DNA from: Balanoglossus misakiensis | Lineage: Eukaryota > Hemichordata | Length of the DNA stretch: 64,000 nt | Direction: 5' to 3' | NCBI GenBank assembly: GCA_040954595.2 | Contig: CM082586.2 | Span: forward strand, 1,178,001 to 1,242,000 | Shown here: piece after piece, positions 13,641 to 24,245 of the stretch | How the letters are laid out: each line of letters starts with the position of its first letter | How positions within the stretch are numbered: the first letter of the stretch is position 1 | Translations under genes and position numbers: made by a program | Notes under the pieces: model-generated | What the model was told of the DNA's origin: nothing | Seen by the model: only the letters and a program-made list of their open reading frames with translations | Database searches by the model: none

Positions 13641-13705
13641 TTTCGAGAGAGGGGGGAGAGAGAGGGAGGGAGCGAGAGAGAGAGTGTGTGTGAGAGAGAG
13701 CGACG
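13641..13705 (+). repeat. GA-rich / GT microsatellite
   Basis: A purine-rich simple-sequence tract of GAGAGAG and GGGAGGG with a short TGTGTGTG run directly abuts the last decayed satellite unit. From here to about 13900 I see unique sequence without a gene. Confidence 0.85.
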
Positions 13706-14280
13706 GAGCTCGCACTACGTGGTTATGGGTCAATGTGACCTCAGGGTAAGTGCCCTGTTTTGACATGCTCAATAGGTCGGCGGGTCAGCGTGTTTTTTTT
13801 CTTGTCAGCGAATGCAATTGTCATAGTGCGTTACATGAACATTGAATTGCAGCATTTTGACCATTGAGTTTAGAACTTATGACTGTTCCTCAACGGTCTG
13901 ATATAACTTTGTAAAGTGCAGATGACTAATTATAGGTAAAGTTACAGACACGCTACTTCTTCGTGGTGGAAACGACTGAGTGTCTGCACTGAGACCCTGA
14001 TCGGAATTAAAAAGCAGGTGAGTTCTTCTTGCCATGAAGCAGGAATGAATAGTCAGTCTCTATTTTTTATTCATTTTGGCGAGATTTTGACTCTTATATC
14101 CTACAAACGATATGGAAGTTGTCTGTGGTCGAACGTTGATTCGTTATATATCCACATGTAAAATAACATAAACGGTGTCTTGTATCAAACATAATGAATG
14201 GAAAAAGGGCGACAAGAGAGAGACTTTGTCCTTTTAATCGGAGTCCTATATTTTCAGATACTGCACAACCTGGGAATACA

Positions 14281-16481
14281 ATGAGTTGCTACAAACAGTT
14301 GTGGTTATTTATAATCCTGTTCCATGCGGGTATAGACAACTCGTCATCTAGTAACATACTGCTAGTGCCGAGTGCCAGCTACGGCAGTTTATTCCGTTTT
14401 ATCGCCAAGATGGCCGACAATCTTGCAGAACGCGGTCACAATATAAGTCTGGCAGTGTCCAGTGAATACCACCAACACGCTGCTGACAAGTTAAAAAGTA
14501 GTGGAATTCACATAGAGAGTTTTCGCAGCTCTTTTGGCTTCATCGACGATGGAGACGATATCACGGACATAGCTTTGGCGGGTAAATTGGACTGGCCGAC
14601 GCTTCGACATGTTTACCGCATTATGGCCAAGATTTGTGATGACCTCTTTGCGGACGTGCAGTTCCTGCAGCGTTTGGGTGACAGTAACTTTGATTTAATT
14701 ATCGCTTGTGACGTTTCGCCTTGTAGCGCCCTCCTTGCCAATTACCTGGAACGACCCTTTGTAATGGTAGCAGATAACCGTATTTGGCCAATGTGGGATG
14801 CTAACAGATATTCCATTCCGAATAATCCTGCTTACATACCGTGTTTCACCTCAGGTTTAACTGACAAAATGAATTTTGTGGAGAGAGTCTACAATTTCGG
14901 GTACTGCTTAATGATGTACTACACTTGCAACGAGGTGTTTGGTTATTTTGGGGAAGTCAAAGAGAAATATCACATCAGGCCAGATTTGGGAATTAACGAT
15001 GTATTCAAGGCAGCACAGTTGTTTATTTTCAACGCCGATTTAACATCAAGCTATCCTCGTCCACTGATGCCAAACGTGATCTTCCTTGGTTCAGGATATG
15101 TCGCCGAACCTGCTAAACCATTGAGTAAGGTAAGTAGCATGTGTTCAAACTTACAAAAACAGTGATGTAAAGACCAGGAAGGGGCGTGGCCCTTAAACTT
15201 GTGCAAGGGGAGGGGTTCGATTGTAATCGGGTTACAATCGAATTTAGCCTCTAAACCTTACAGTCTACAGCGCCCGCATCACATATAACAATATGTCATT
15301 TATACTAATAACACCAGACTATTTTTATCCAAATAGGACTTGGAAACTTTCATTGAATCGTCCGGAGACGACGGCGTTGTGATATTTTCCCTTGGTTCAT
15401 TTACTTCACTTACGGAAGACCATTTCAGAAGATTTGCGGCGGCATTTGAAAAGCTGCCACAGAAGGTAATCGCTAAATACGAGGCTGACAGAGAGCCTGA
15501 ATATCTGAAGAACAGCTCAAAATTCAAACTTCTGAAGTGGATACCACAAAATGATTTACTTGGTAAGATATACAGCACTTAACTAAAGAAGTATATGTAT
15601 GTATGTATGTATGTATGTTGTTGTTGTTGTTATTGCTGCTGCTTCAAAGTGACATGTGCCACAAAGGCATATTTGGTGGGTGTCGTGTATGTATTCTGTA
15701 AAAATCAAATCAACTAACCTACCTTATGCGTATTTTCTTTCCTTTGTCAAGGTCACCCGAAAACAAAGGCATTTATCTCCCACTGCGGTGTCAATAGCAT
15801 TCACGAAACCATCTACTTTGCAATACCTGTCGTTGCCATACCATTGTTTTTAGACCAGAAAGATAACGCGAACTTTCTCGCTGACAAGGGACTTGCAGTT
15901 ACATTGGATGTTGGCACAATGACGTCAGAGGACTTGTACCAAGCCATTGTGACAGTTATTTCGGATCCAACGTTAGTAGTAGTTTATCAGCTTTTTTATC
16001 GTCGAAATTTCACTGCCCAGGTGTTTAACAATAAAGAAATAGCGGACACAAGTAGAAAAAGCTCATCCGAATAGAATAGCCTTCGCATTAGTTTAGAAAT
16101 CCAAATACTCTAAATATGAAGCTATGAATTTATCCGGATTATCGATTTATGGAAAATTTTATTATGTCCCCTGTGTAACATTATCGTAATTGCTCATACT
16201 TTTCTTGCAGCTACAAGGAGAATGCTGAACGTCTGTCTCGTATTCAAAGAGACACACCCCTGTCGCCTAAAGAAACTTCCATCTTCTGGGTTGAATACAT
16301 CATTCGTCATGGCGGAGAACATCTGAAGTCGCAGGCAGCTAACTTGAATTTCTTCCAATACCATTCTATCGATGTTATTGCTTTTTTGTTGATAGTTCTT
16401 GGATTGTTAACGTTGGCTGTTGTCAAACTGTGTTCTCTGTGCTGTCGGGGCTTTCGCAAGGAGAAGTTAAAAAGGCAGTAG
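14281..16481 (+). CDS. UDP-glucuronosyltransferase-like protein (UGT-a)
   Basis: Exons 14281-15129, 15337-15562, 15752-15971 and 16211-16481 join into one 521-aa frame with GT-AG introns of phase 0, 1 and 2. A 5'UTR exon probably ends at 14017 (AAGCAG|GTGAGT) and resumes at 14258 (TTTTCAG), which makes the ATG at 14281 the start rather than the in-frame one at 14194. UGTs transfer glucuronic acid or another sugar from UDP-sugar to small lipophilic molecules in the ER lumen. Visible: N-terminal signal peptide; donor-binding signature WIPQNDLLGHPKTKAF, then SHCG (usually HGG) and DQKDN; C-terminal membrane segment; a KLKRQ tail that fits the KxKxx ER-retrieval motif. Length is normal for the family. 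Odd: the catalytic His of the family (GSH) is Leu37 here (GSL), and the catalytic Asp position is Cys143 (IIACDVSPC). It may be an altered or inactive enzyme. The family call is firm; substrate and activity are unknown. Confidence 0.93.
15216..15242. repeat. Perfect 11-bp stem hairpin in UGT-a intron 1
   Basis: TTCGATTGTAA (15216-15226), a 5-base loop TCGGG, then TTACAATCGAA (15232-15242). The stem is perfect. It lies inside intron 1 and no function is evident. Confidence 0.8.
15595..15645 (+). repeat. GTAT / GTT microsatellite
   Basis: A run of about five GTAT units passes into GTT units and then GCT units, inside intron 2 of the first UGT-like gene. Confidence 0.85.
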
Positions 16482-17220
16482 TCACAACAATGGCGTTTTT
16501 AAGATTCACACGTCTGTTGATTATGAATATCGTTGGTTGATTAATTACTAATTTTGGACCATGATGTGTATTTTGTATTTTGTATTAATTTCGGTGGAAA
16601 TCTCAAGGCTCTACAGATAGACGCACTATAGGTTGCGTACTTGCCGTTGCTCTAACACACTTTGATGCGCACCAATGTTCTGTTAAATATTTCTCAGTCA
16701 AATATTAAATAAGACATATAACGAAACGTGTTGTAGACTTGAATAATTGTAAACATGCAGAGTGCGTTCAACAGCCTGATGCGACCTGAGTTCAATCGCC
16801 GACTGGTGAACCAATTGGGTCAACTTAACACAGTGACAAAAGTCTGATATAGATATTCCCAATGACCTTGAAGAGTGACCTGCGACATCAGTATACTGTT
16901 TGTCTTGGGTACGTGATTGTCTGCTAGGGCATTCAGTGGGTGGAGTCGGTACTGAGCAAATCCTGGGCAGATAAACACCTCTCCTGGTGAGTGACTACTG
17001 GTTTCATTCGTATAGTATGTAGGAGTTTTACTTAATTAATTTTCCAAAAGTTGCAGCTCATAGAGCTTTTACTGTACCAAACAATTGTTATCATTCACTC
17101 TAAGTAAATACTACAAATTCTCACGTAGAACGTTATTGCATGTAGTGACAGTTAAGTGTGTCAGTAAAAAAACATTGGTCTTGAGAATACAAAGCACCGC
17201 CTGTTTCGGCTTCTTATTTG
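16482..17220. other. Intergenic region between the UGT-like genes
   Basis: 3' flank of the first UGT-like gene and 5' region of the second. No coding region is seen. A probable 5'UTR exon of the second gene ends at 16986 (CTCCTG|GTGAGT); its intron would end at 17442 (ATTTAG), just before the start codon at 17476. Confidence 0.55.
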
Positions 17221-17310
17221 CTGTGGAAACGCAGCTGTTCCACCGAGGGGAGTATATGCTAATTCGCTCATATCCCCCCCCCCCCCCTGATGGAACAGCT
17301 AGTTTCCACA
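17221..17310. repeat. 90-bp fold-back palindrome with poly-C arm
   Basis: Left arm CTGTGGAAAC, then AGCTGTTCCA, GGGG and GTATATG; right arm CATATCCCC, a long C run, TGGAACAGCT and GTTTCCACAG in reverse order. The arms pair almost throughout. It lies within the presumed 5'UTR intron of the second UGT-like gene. It could be a small fold-back mobile element, but no clear target-site duplication was seen. Confidence 0.75.
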
Positions 17311-17475
17311 GGTCTGTTCTTATGTGCCTGTATGGATGTACCGAAATGCTATTAGAATTGCTTTGAATCTGCAATACACAGAAAATTATTAGAAGTGACA
17401 GATACATAACATATAACACTCGTTCTTCTGTTTATCATTTAGGCTAATTCATAATAAGTTCCAATTCAATGCGAG

Positions 17476-19689
17476 ATGCCTAGCGTCCACGTGATATTGT
17501 TTGTCCTGGTAGTTCTGACCGGCTCCAGGAATTCTTCAACGAACAATATTCTCCTTGTGCCAGAAGACAGCGTTGGTAGTGTATTGTCATTTATGACGAA
17601 GATGGCGTGCAATCTCAGAGATCGGGGACACAACGTGAGCCTTGTTGTCTCTGGCAACCGCTACAATGACGTCATCAATAGAACAAACACAAATACAACT
17701 GGTATTAAGTTGCAGCCTTTCTCTACTACTGTTGGATTCGAAACGGTTATTACAAGCTACACAGAAACATTACTTGCTGGCAAAATGAGTTGGTATAGGC
17801 TTTGGAAAGACTATTTTCTTCTCACTGACTATTGCGATGACCTATTTTCCGATTCGGAGTTCTTGCAACGTTTGAAAGACGAACACTTTGACCTGATAAT
17901 CGCATGTGCAATTACTCCATGTAGTGCTTTACTCGCCCATTATTTGAACCGACCATTTGTTATAGTTTCTTTTACCAGACTTCTTCCTATTTCAAACGCC
18001 GATATGTATTCTATCCCCAACAACCCTGCGTACATACCTTGTGTCGGTACAGGATTGACAGACAAGATGGACTTTTTCGAGAGAACTTATAACTTGGGTT
18101 ATTTCTTCATGAGGTACATCACAGTCTATATGCGATTTGCCAAATTCGGGGAGTTGAAAGACAAACATAATATCAGACCAGATTTGGGAATTCGTGATGT
18201 GTACGCCGAAGCCGAATTGTTTTTCATCAACACGGACACAGCTTCGAGCTACCCTCGTCCCCTGATGCCAAATGTTGTGGCCCTGGGTTCCGGTTATCTC
18301 ATTGATTCTGTGAAGCCTTTGAACAAGGTACACTGCATTTTACTAATGCTAAACAGCGACATCTGGTAATTAAAACAGCGAGTGACTATAAAACTGCATG
18401 CCCTAACAAATTATACAGGGGAGACTATCGTGTTTTTTGTGGATCATGTTTGTACAGCTTGTTAACTAGTTTTTAAATGTTTCAAAATTGAACCAACGCT
18501 CCGTCTTTTATATTCAAACAGGACTTGGAAGACTTTATCGAGTCTTCAGGAGATGACGGTATTGTCATATTTTCGTTCGGTACCTACGTCGAATTTACCA
18601 GCAGCCAGTTCAGAAGATTCGCCATGGCACTGGAAAGGTTACCACAGAAGGTGATCGCCAAATATGGCGGTGACGAACAACCCGAGTATCTGGAGAACAG
18701 TGTGAATATCAAACTTTCGAAGTGGATACCCCAGAATGATTTGCTTGGTAAGAGAGCCGTTGAAATTATTCATCAATTGAGATTCAATGATAATTAGTAC
18801 CTAATGAATATCAGTAACAGGTTGGACTTCTTCCTATCAATTATCGCTTAAACTTTAATTTTGGAGCGCCTTCTACGATCGCGCAATACGATATGTTTCT
18901 CTAATATCTCTACAAAACTTCTTTACTTTCTCAAGAACATCCAAAGACTAAAGCGCTCATCTATCATGGTGGTATGAACGGAGTCCAAGAAGCTATTCAT
19001 TATGCCGTTCCAGTTGTTGGAATACCTTTAGTCTATGATCAACATGACAACGTGCAGTTTCTTGTCGACAAGGGGATGGCGATTGCATTAGATGTTGGCA
19101 CAATGACATCAGAGGACTTGTACCAGGCGATTACGAAAATTATTACAGACCCAACGTTAGTAGCATTTCAACCAGTTTCACTGTATAACAAATTCCATTG
19201 TGTTGTAGGGAACGTGCGTCAGAGGATAGATATATGTGGCCAGGATAAAATGAAATCAGTGTGTAATTAAACTATATTAGTGGCTCATCACAGAATAATA
19301 ATACCTCGACGTTATTTTGAAGATATGAGATCTGAAACATTTATTTTCAATTATGACTTACCAAATTGTCATTATTCTCTTACAGATACAAGGAGAATGC
19401 TGAACGTCTTTCTCGTATTCAAAGAGATACACCGTTGTCACCCAAAGAAACTTTCATCTTTTGGATTGAATACATCATTCGACATGGCGGAAAACATCTG
19501 AAGTCGCAGGCAGCTAACTTGAACTTCTTTCAGTATTACAGCATCGATGTCTGTGTATTTATATTGGTGATGTTCAGCATAGCAATATTCATGTTTGTCC
19601 AAATTTGTCGATATTGTCGCAACGCGTACGCCTGTCGTAATGTAATCAACTGGACCTGTTATAAGAAGACGAAGTTCAAACGACATTAA
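17476..19689 (+). CDS. UDP-glucuronosyltransferase-like protein (UGT-b)
   Basis: Exons 17476-18327, 18522-18747, 18936-19155 and 19386-19689 give a 533-aa protein. Intron phases (0,1,2) and the sizes of exons 2 and 3 (226 and 220 nt) equal those of the upstream paralogue, so the pair arose by tandem duplication. Visible: signal peptide from residue 1; donor-site signature WIPQNDLLEHPKTKAL followed by an intact HGG (YHGGMNGVQE) and DQHDN; a final exon with a membrane segment; a KFKRH tail fitting the KxKxx ER-retrieval motif. As in its neighbour, the catalytic His position (GSH in the family) is changed, here to Val36 (GSV), and the partner Asp is Cys144 (IIACAITPC). It probably sits in the ER membrane with its active domain in the lumen. 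Substrate is unknown; an altered acceptor chemistry or a non-catalytic role are both possible. Confidence 0.93.
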
Positions 19690-20474
19690 TAACCTGAACG
19701 TTAGCAGCCGCATTTAACAATTATAGCCCGACTTCAAAGGTTCTTGTGGCATTTTAATTTGACATCATATTGCAGTCACGATGTACTAGACTTATTTCAG
19801 TTTAGGTTTATCCAGATTAGAGATCGCCAGTATTTGTGATTTTTCATCAACTGTCAACGGCTTGAACAGGTGTGACCTTGGTGTGACCGTGTTTCAAGTT
19901 GTTAGTGTCAGCGCCCTCTATAGTAACAGTTGCATTGCACTCGTTTACGAGTATACCATGTGCAATCGACTGGAGCGACCTCACACAACTGCAGGAACAA
20001 TGTTATCTGGTGCTTTTGTCCAGATAACTGGCAAATTCTTCATTTTTGGTGGTTTTTCCCCCAGTCTATCATTTTTGACTTTTTTCAGATTGTTGTATGT
20101 ATGTCAACCATGGTTTCTTGATCTGCTCCGAGGCAATGTTAAATGCCTGGTGTGTATCTTCTCAACATAGCCATGTGTAGAAAATCAACATTGATATAAT
20201 GGAAACAAATTACCTTTAAGTCCGGACTTGATCCATTTGTCAATAAGAGGGGTACTCATGATAACTTGCTGGGAAACTGACAACCAGGCACTGGAAGGAG
20301 AACAAGAAAACATATTGATAAAAAAACTAAAAAATAAAGGTTAATATTTTTGCCATTTTACAACTTCCTGGTTCAGTTTTTGGAGCTTGGTGGTCACATC
20401 TATTGTCACTATGGAGACAATGAAACAAAGGAATACAAATAGAGCTAGCTGTACTTGGATGCAAGCAAATGTAC
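19690..20474. other. Intergenic region, no gene seen
   Basis: 3' flank of the UGT pair and distal 3' flank of the convergent zinc-finger gene. Short open frames are present, but none has splice structure or family similarity. Confidence 0.5.
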
Positions 20475-20480
20475 TTTATT
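20475..20480 (-). terminator. Possible poly(A) signal for the first BTB-ZF gene
   Basis: AATAAA on the - strand, about 450 bases past the stop codon at 20928. Another AATAAA lies at 20721-20726. Either could end the transcript; cleavage was not observable. Confidence 0.35.
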
Positions 20481-20927
20481 ATTAACCCTTCCATAATCAT
20501 CACCTCACATGTACAGAAATGTGGGACATTTAAAAAACAACTAGGGCAGCAAATACTTTAAAAGTGATCTTCATGAGAACTTCTAGGATCTCAAATAGCA
20601 AGGCAGTTACATTCTCATGGGACACAGGACAAACAACACATGGCCCATCATATAAAACAGCAAAAAAGTTGCAAATTCGGTTAAAATCTGCACCTATTCT
20701 AGTAGTAATGCAGAATATCTTTTATTGGTATGCTGTGAGGAAACCATAGAAACCATAGACGAATAAAACACAATTATTACAAAGTATAGTAATGCTTATG
20801 ATAAAGTTTAACAAATTCACAAAAATTAAAAAAGTGTCATTTCCTTGTAGCAGTCACATACATTTTCAAAACAGAGTGAAGATTCAGTCAATATGGCGTG
20901 CATACAATATTAAATGTCAAAGTCTCA

Positions 20928-23900
20928 TCACACTCCCGTATGTTTCTTCTTTTTATGGCGAGACAGATAACTCTGGTGTGAGAATGCAGCGTCACAAATT
21001 CCACATTTGAAGGGTTTCACCCCAGAATGCATATTCATGTGTTCAGCCAACGTTTTCTTCCACATAAACATCCTGTGGCAGATAGGACAGCTCAGTTCGT
21101 TTTCCTGATGCATTTTGGCATGTGACACATAATCGGATAATTTTCCAAAGACGCTACTGCACAGCTCACAAGTGTATCTCTGGCCAGTATCTTCCTTGTG
21201 GATTTCATGTGTAGTGCTTTCAGCATAGTCTTTGGGATCCTGGATAACTGGCACATATGCACTGTTTTCGCCATAGTTTGCACTACCTTGGCTGTCATGA
21301 ACATTACTCTCACTGCAGTCTCTGCCATCTTGGGTTACTGGTATGTACACAGTTTCTCCATAGCCTGCTGCATCTTGACTTTCCTGAACAGCCATTTCAG
21401 CGTAGTTTCCGCTGCCTTGGGTTTCACGCAGATCATTTTCAGTACGGGGACTGTCCTGCACACTGCTTCCCCCCGACTCTTCTATAAGAATCACAGGATC
21501 TTGGTTTCTGTGTGAATTTCTTTCTGTGCCATCTTTGATAACGGGGTATTCGTTTCCATCCATTTCGACGCTGTCTTGACTGCCTCCATGTCCCAGAGAA
21601 TAAGAGTCTGGCTGATTAGCGATCACTGTGTGAGGTGTTAGATCCTCCGGCCTCTCAATGGATTCCCCGCGCACGTTTGTGGATTTTTTCTGGGAGTGAT
21701 ACAGCCTCATATGGTTGTAGTAGGTTTGCTGTCGGTGGAAGACTTGTCTGCAAATTTCGCAGGTGAGAACTTTCCTTTTGTGTGAGTACAGGTGAACCCT
21801 GAGGACCTCCTTGCGGCCGAATGTCTTACTGCAGTAGTGGCAGCTGTACTTTGGGTCCTTGCGGTGAGTTGCATAGTGTTGGGTTAGAAGACTGGGTTTG
21901 CTGAACTTGCTGTTGCACTCACTGCACGGGAAGAGTTTCTTGGCTTGCTGTGGGTGCTTCTTGTTTCTGTGGTGCATCAGTTGACTGCGCCACTTGAACG
22001 CCTCTCCACACAGGGGACAATTGTAAGGTTTATTGCCATAATGGACTCTCAGGTGATCCTTGTAGGCACTCAGGCTGGAGAATATTTTCCCACAGATGAC
22101 ACAGACTGGATTTTTGCCTCTGTGGCTCTTCAGGTGAACCTTGTAAAGTGTCTGCCTTCCAAATGCCTTGCCGCAGACCCCACAGATATATTTTGCATCG
22201 CGGTGGTTTGTCTTGTAGTGGTCCTGTAAGAGATTGTGGCTGTCAAATTTCTCTTTGCACTCACTGCAAGTGTATGTTCTGCTCGCGTTGTGTTTCCTGA
22301 TTTTGTGCTCTCGGAGCTGACAACGCCACTTGAAGTTCTCTTGACAGATTTTGCACTGGTAAGGTCGCTTGCCAAAATGACAAACCTGTATGTGGTGTTG
22401 ACATGCTTCCCTGCTGGAGTATATTTTGTTGCAGTACATACATACATTGCTGCTGAAAGCATGCCTGTATTGGTGAACTTTATAAATGTCCCTTCGACCA
22501 AATGTGTCCTGGCATTCCTCACACTTGTACTTGGATTCCCTATCGTGCATTGCATAGTGTTGTTTCAGTAACGCCGCTTCACTGAATATGGCCCCACACT
22601 CCGAGCAAAACAAAGGTCCTTCATGTTTACTTGATATGTGACGGTTAAAGCTACACTGCCATTTGAACACTTCGCCGCACAAGTCACACTCGAACAGCTG
22701 ACCTGGAGAGTGGTTCATTTTGAAATGGCCTTTCCAATCGTCTTCATCCTCACACACTTCGCCGCAACCCTGGCACGGTGAGACAGAGCTCTCAGTGTGA
22801 GTTTTGCAATGCAGCAAATACACAGCCTTCCTACCGAAAGATTTCTCGCACTGACTACAATTGTACTTTGCTTTCTCATCGTGACTTGCATGGTGATGTT
22901 TCAGCAAGTATACACTGTCGAATCTGGCATCGCATTCATGACAGACAAAATCACTGCCCACTTTATGCTCAGTCTTGATGTGCTTAATCCTCTGACATCT
23001 CCAATTGAACTTTTCACCGCACAAATCACAGCTGCACAATTTCTTCCCCTGGTGGGTGGCCATATGACCTCTCATCGAATCTTTGCTTTTGAGAACTTTG
23101 CTGCACAGCTCACACTTGTAAAACTTCTGCTCAGTCATCATGATTTCCTGCATTTTGCCACGGTGCAGAACTGAATTTCCCTGGCTGCCCTTGCCTGCTG
23201 CCGGGATGTTCTGCAACACAACATTGCTGCCATCGTGTGACAGAGTGGAACGGCCACCAGCAGAATGCCCATGTCTGTCATAACCAGCCATTCCATCACC
23301 CAGAATCACCGGCACACCATTTTCATTATAGCAGAGGGCAGTTCCTTTGAGGTTACAAAGCAAGTACCCGGAAATCATTTTTTCTCCAACAAGACCTGTT
23401 TCCTCATGCTGCACTGCAGCTTGATGTTGATAAGCCTGGTGCCCTGTTGTCAGCACTAGTGAATTTCTATCTGCATTGACACGATCTGATTCGCCGCTTG
23501 TACTTGGACTATCCCATTCTTCTGGAGGAGGAGACTGTGCTGTTTCTGCTGCATGTGCCACATAGAAGTCGCTTGGAACCTCTTCCTTTATTCTGACTGT
23601 GGGGCTGCTATTGGTAGCCATGGCAACATCATCCTGTGGCAAATTTGATGTTACACCCACAGGATAACTATCTGTTCTGGATGGGCTTTCCGGTTGGTTC
23701 CCGTCTTCAGTTGACATGTTACCATTCTCTGTCTGGGGTGGTTGATCTGCATCTCCATTTGGTCCCCTGTCCCTGGGGACTTCAACAATCGTACTTTGAT
23801 TCGCTTCAGATTCGCCATCACTTGTTCCCAATTGAGCGGGTAAAGTTGTTCCCGAGGGTGAATTAGCATCGGACTGCAAATATTTGTCCCGGAATTCAGC

Positions 23901-24245
23901 ACACCCGTCTCCGAGCTCCTCTAACTGGAAAAGCACAGCAGCCAGTTTCAAATCCTCAACATTTCCATCACTGATCTGAATTCTGCCAGTGTACATAAAA
24001 TCTAGAAGACATGGCACCAAGTCAGCCTTCACCAGCTTGAAGAAGTCTTCCACCCGCACCTTGTTATTACTGCTTGAAGTCGACACGCTGTACAGCAATG
24101 GACTTGAACTTGCCAGGACGACTTGGTGACAGGGGAAAGTTTTTTCCCCAATGTGAAGTTCAATGTCAGTAAACATAGACTGTTTTCGTAAGGTGTTGAG
24201 TTTTGACAGCATCAAAGTGGGACTATTTGATGCTGTGAATTCCAT
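20928..24245 (-). CDS. BTB/POZ C2H2 zinc-finger protein, 20 fingers
   Basis: A single uninterrupted 1105-aa frame; the start is in good context (ACCATGG). Residues about 16-120 form a BTB domain (FTDIELHIGEKTFPCHQVVLA and LLDFMYTGRI), which dimerises and recruits corepressors in this family. An acidic/Ser-rich linker carries a sumoylation-type motif (VRIKEE, about 218). Seventeen C2H2 fingers span about 376-850 and three more span 1023-1102. The 17 repeat in a four-type order with a period of about 112 residues, marked by FKWRCQ, an LLxxHY type and FGR. Between the clusters an imperfect repeat (SQGSANYGE, YVPVIQD) recurs. It is most likely a nuclear DNA-binding regulator; target and orthology are unknown. 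The lack of introns could be ancestral or could reflect an old retrocopy. Confidence 0.93.
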   Translation of the reverse strand: MEFTASNSPTLMLSKLNTLRKQSMFTDIELHIGEKTFPCHQVVLASSSPLLYSVSTSSSNNKVRVEDFFKLVKADLVPCLLDFMYTGRIQISDGNVEDLKLAAVLFQLEELGDGCAEFRDKYLQSDANSPSGTTLPAQLGTSDGESEANQSTIVEVPRDRGPNGDADQPPQTENGNMSTEDGNQPESPSRTDSYPVGVTSNLPQDDVAMATNSSPTVRIKEEVPSDFYVAHAAETAQSPPPEEWDSPSTSGESDRVNADRNSLVLTTGHQAYQHQAAVQHEETGLVGEKMISGYLLCNLKGTALCYNENGVPVILGDGMAGYDRHGHSAGGRSTLSHDGSNVVLQNIPAAGKGSQGNSVLHRGKMQEIMMTEQKFYKCELCSKVLKSKDSMRGHMATHQGKKLCSCDLCGEKFNWRCQRIKHIKTEHKVGSDFVCHECDARFDSVYLLKHHHASHDEKAKYNCSQCEKSFGRKAVYLLHCKTHTESSVSPCQGCGEVCEDEDDWKGHFKMNHSPGQLFECDLCGEVFKWQCSFNRHISSKHEGPLFCSECGAIFSEAALLKQHYAMHDRESKYKCEECQDTFGRRDIYKVHQYRHAFSSNVCMYCNKIYSSREACQHHIQVCHFGKRPYQCKICQENFKWRCQLREHKIRKHNASRTYTCSECKEKFDSHNLLQDHYKTNHRDAKYICGVCGKAFGRQTLYKVHLKSHRGKNPVCVICGKIFSSLSAYKDHLRVHYGNKPYNCPLCGEAFKWRSQLMHHRNKKHPQQAKKLFPCSECNSKFSKPSLLTQHYATHRKDPKYSCHYCSKTFGRKEVLRVHLYSHKRKVLTCEICRQVFHRQQTYYNHMRLYHSQKKSTNVRGESIERPEDLTPHTVIANQPDSYSLGHGGSQDSVEMDGNEYPVIKDGTERNSHRNQDPVILIEESGGSSVQDSPRTENDLRETQGSGNYAEMAVQESQDAAGYGETVYIPVTQDGRDCSESNVHDSQGSANYGENSAYVPVIQDPKDYAESTTHEIHKEDTGQRYTCELCSSVFGKLSDYVSHAKMHQENELSCPICHRMFMWKKTLAEHMNMHSGVKPFKCGICDAAFSHQSYLSRHKKKKHTGV

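Noticed and set aside
14194-14280. Upstream ATG adding 29 residues to UGT-a
   Set aside because: The added segment hides the signal peptide, and a good acceptor (TTTTCAG) at 14257 puts this stretch in the 5'UTR intron.
21945-23174. Open frames antisense to the zinc-finger gene
   Set aside because: They are shadows of the strongly periodic zinc-finger coding sequence.
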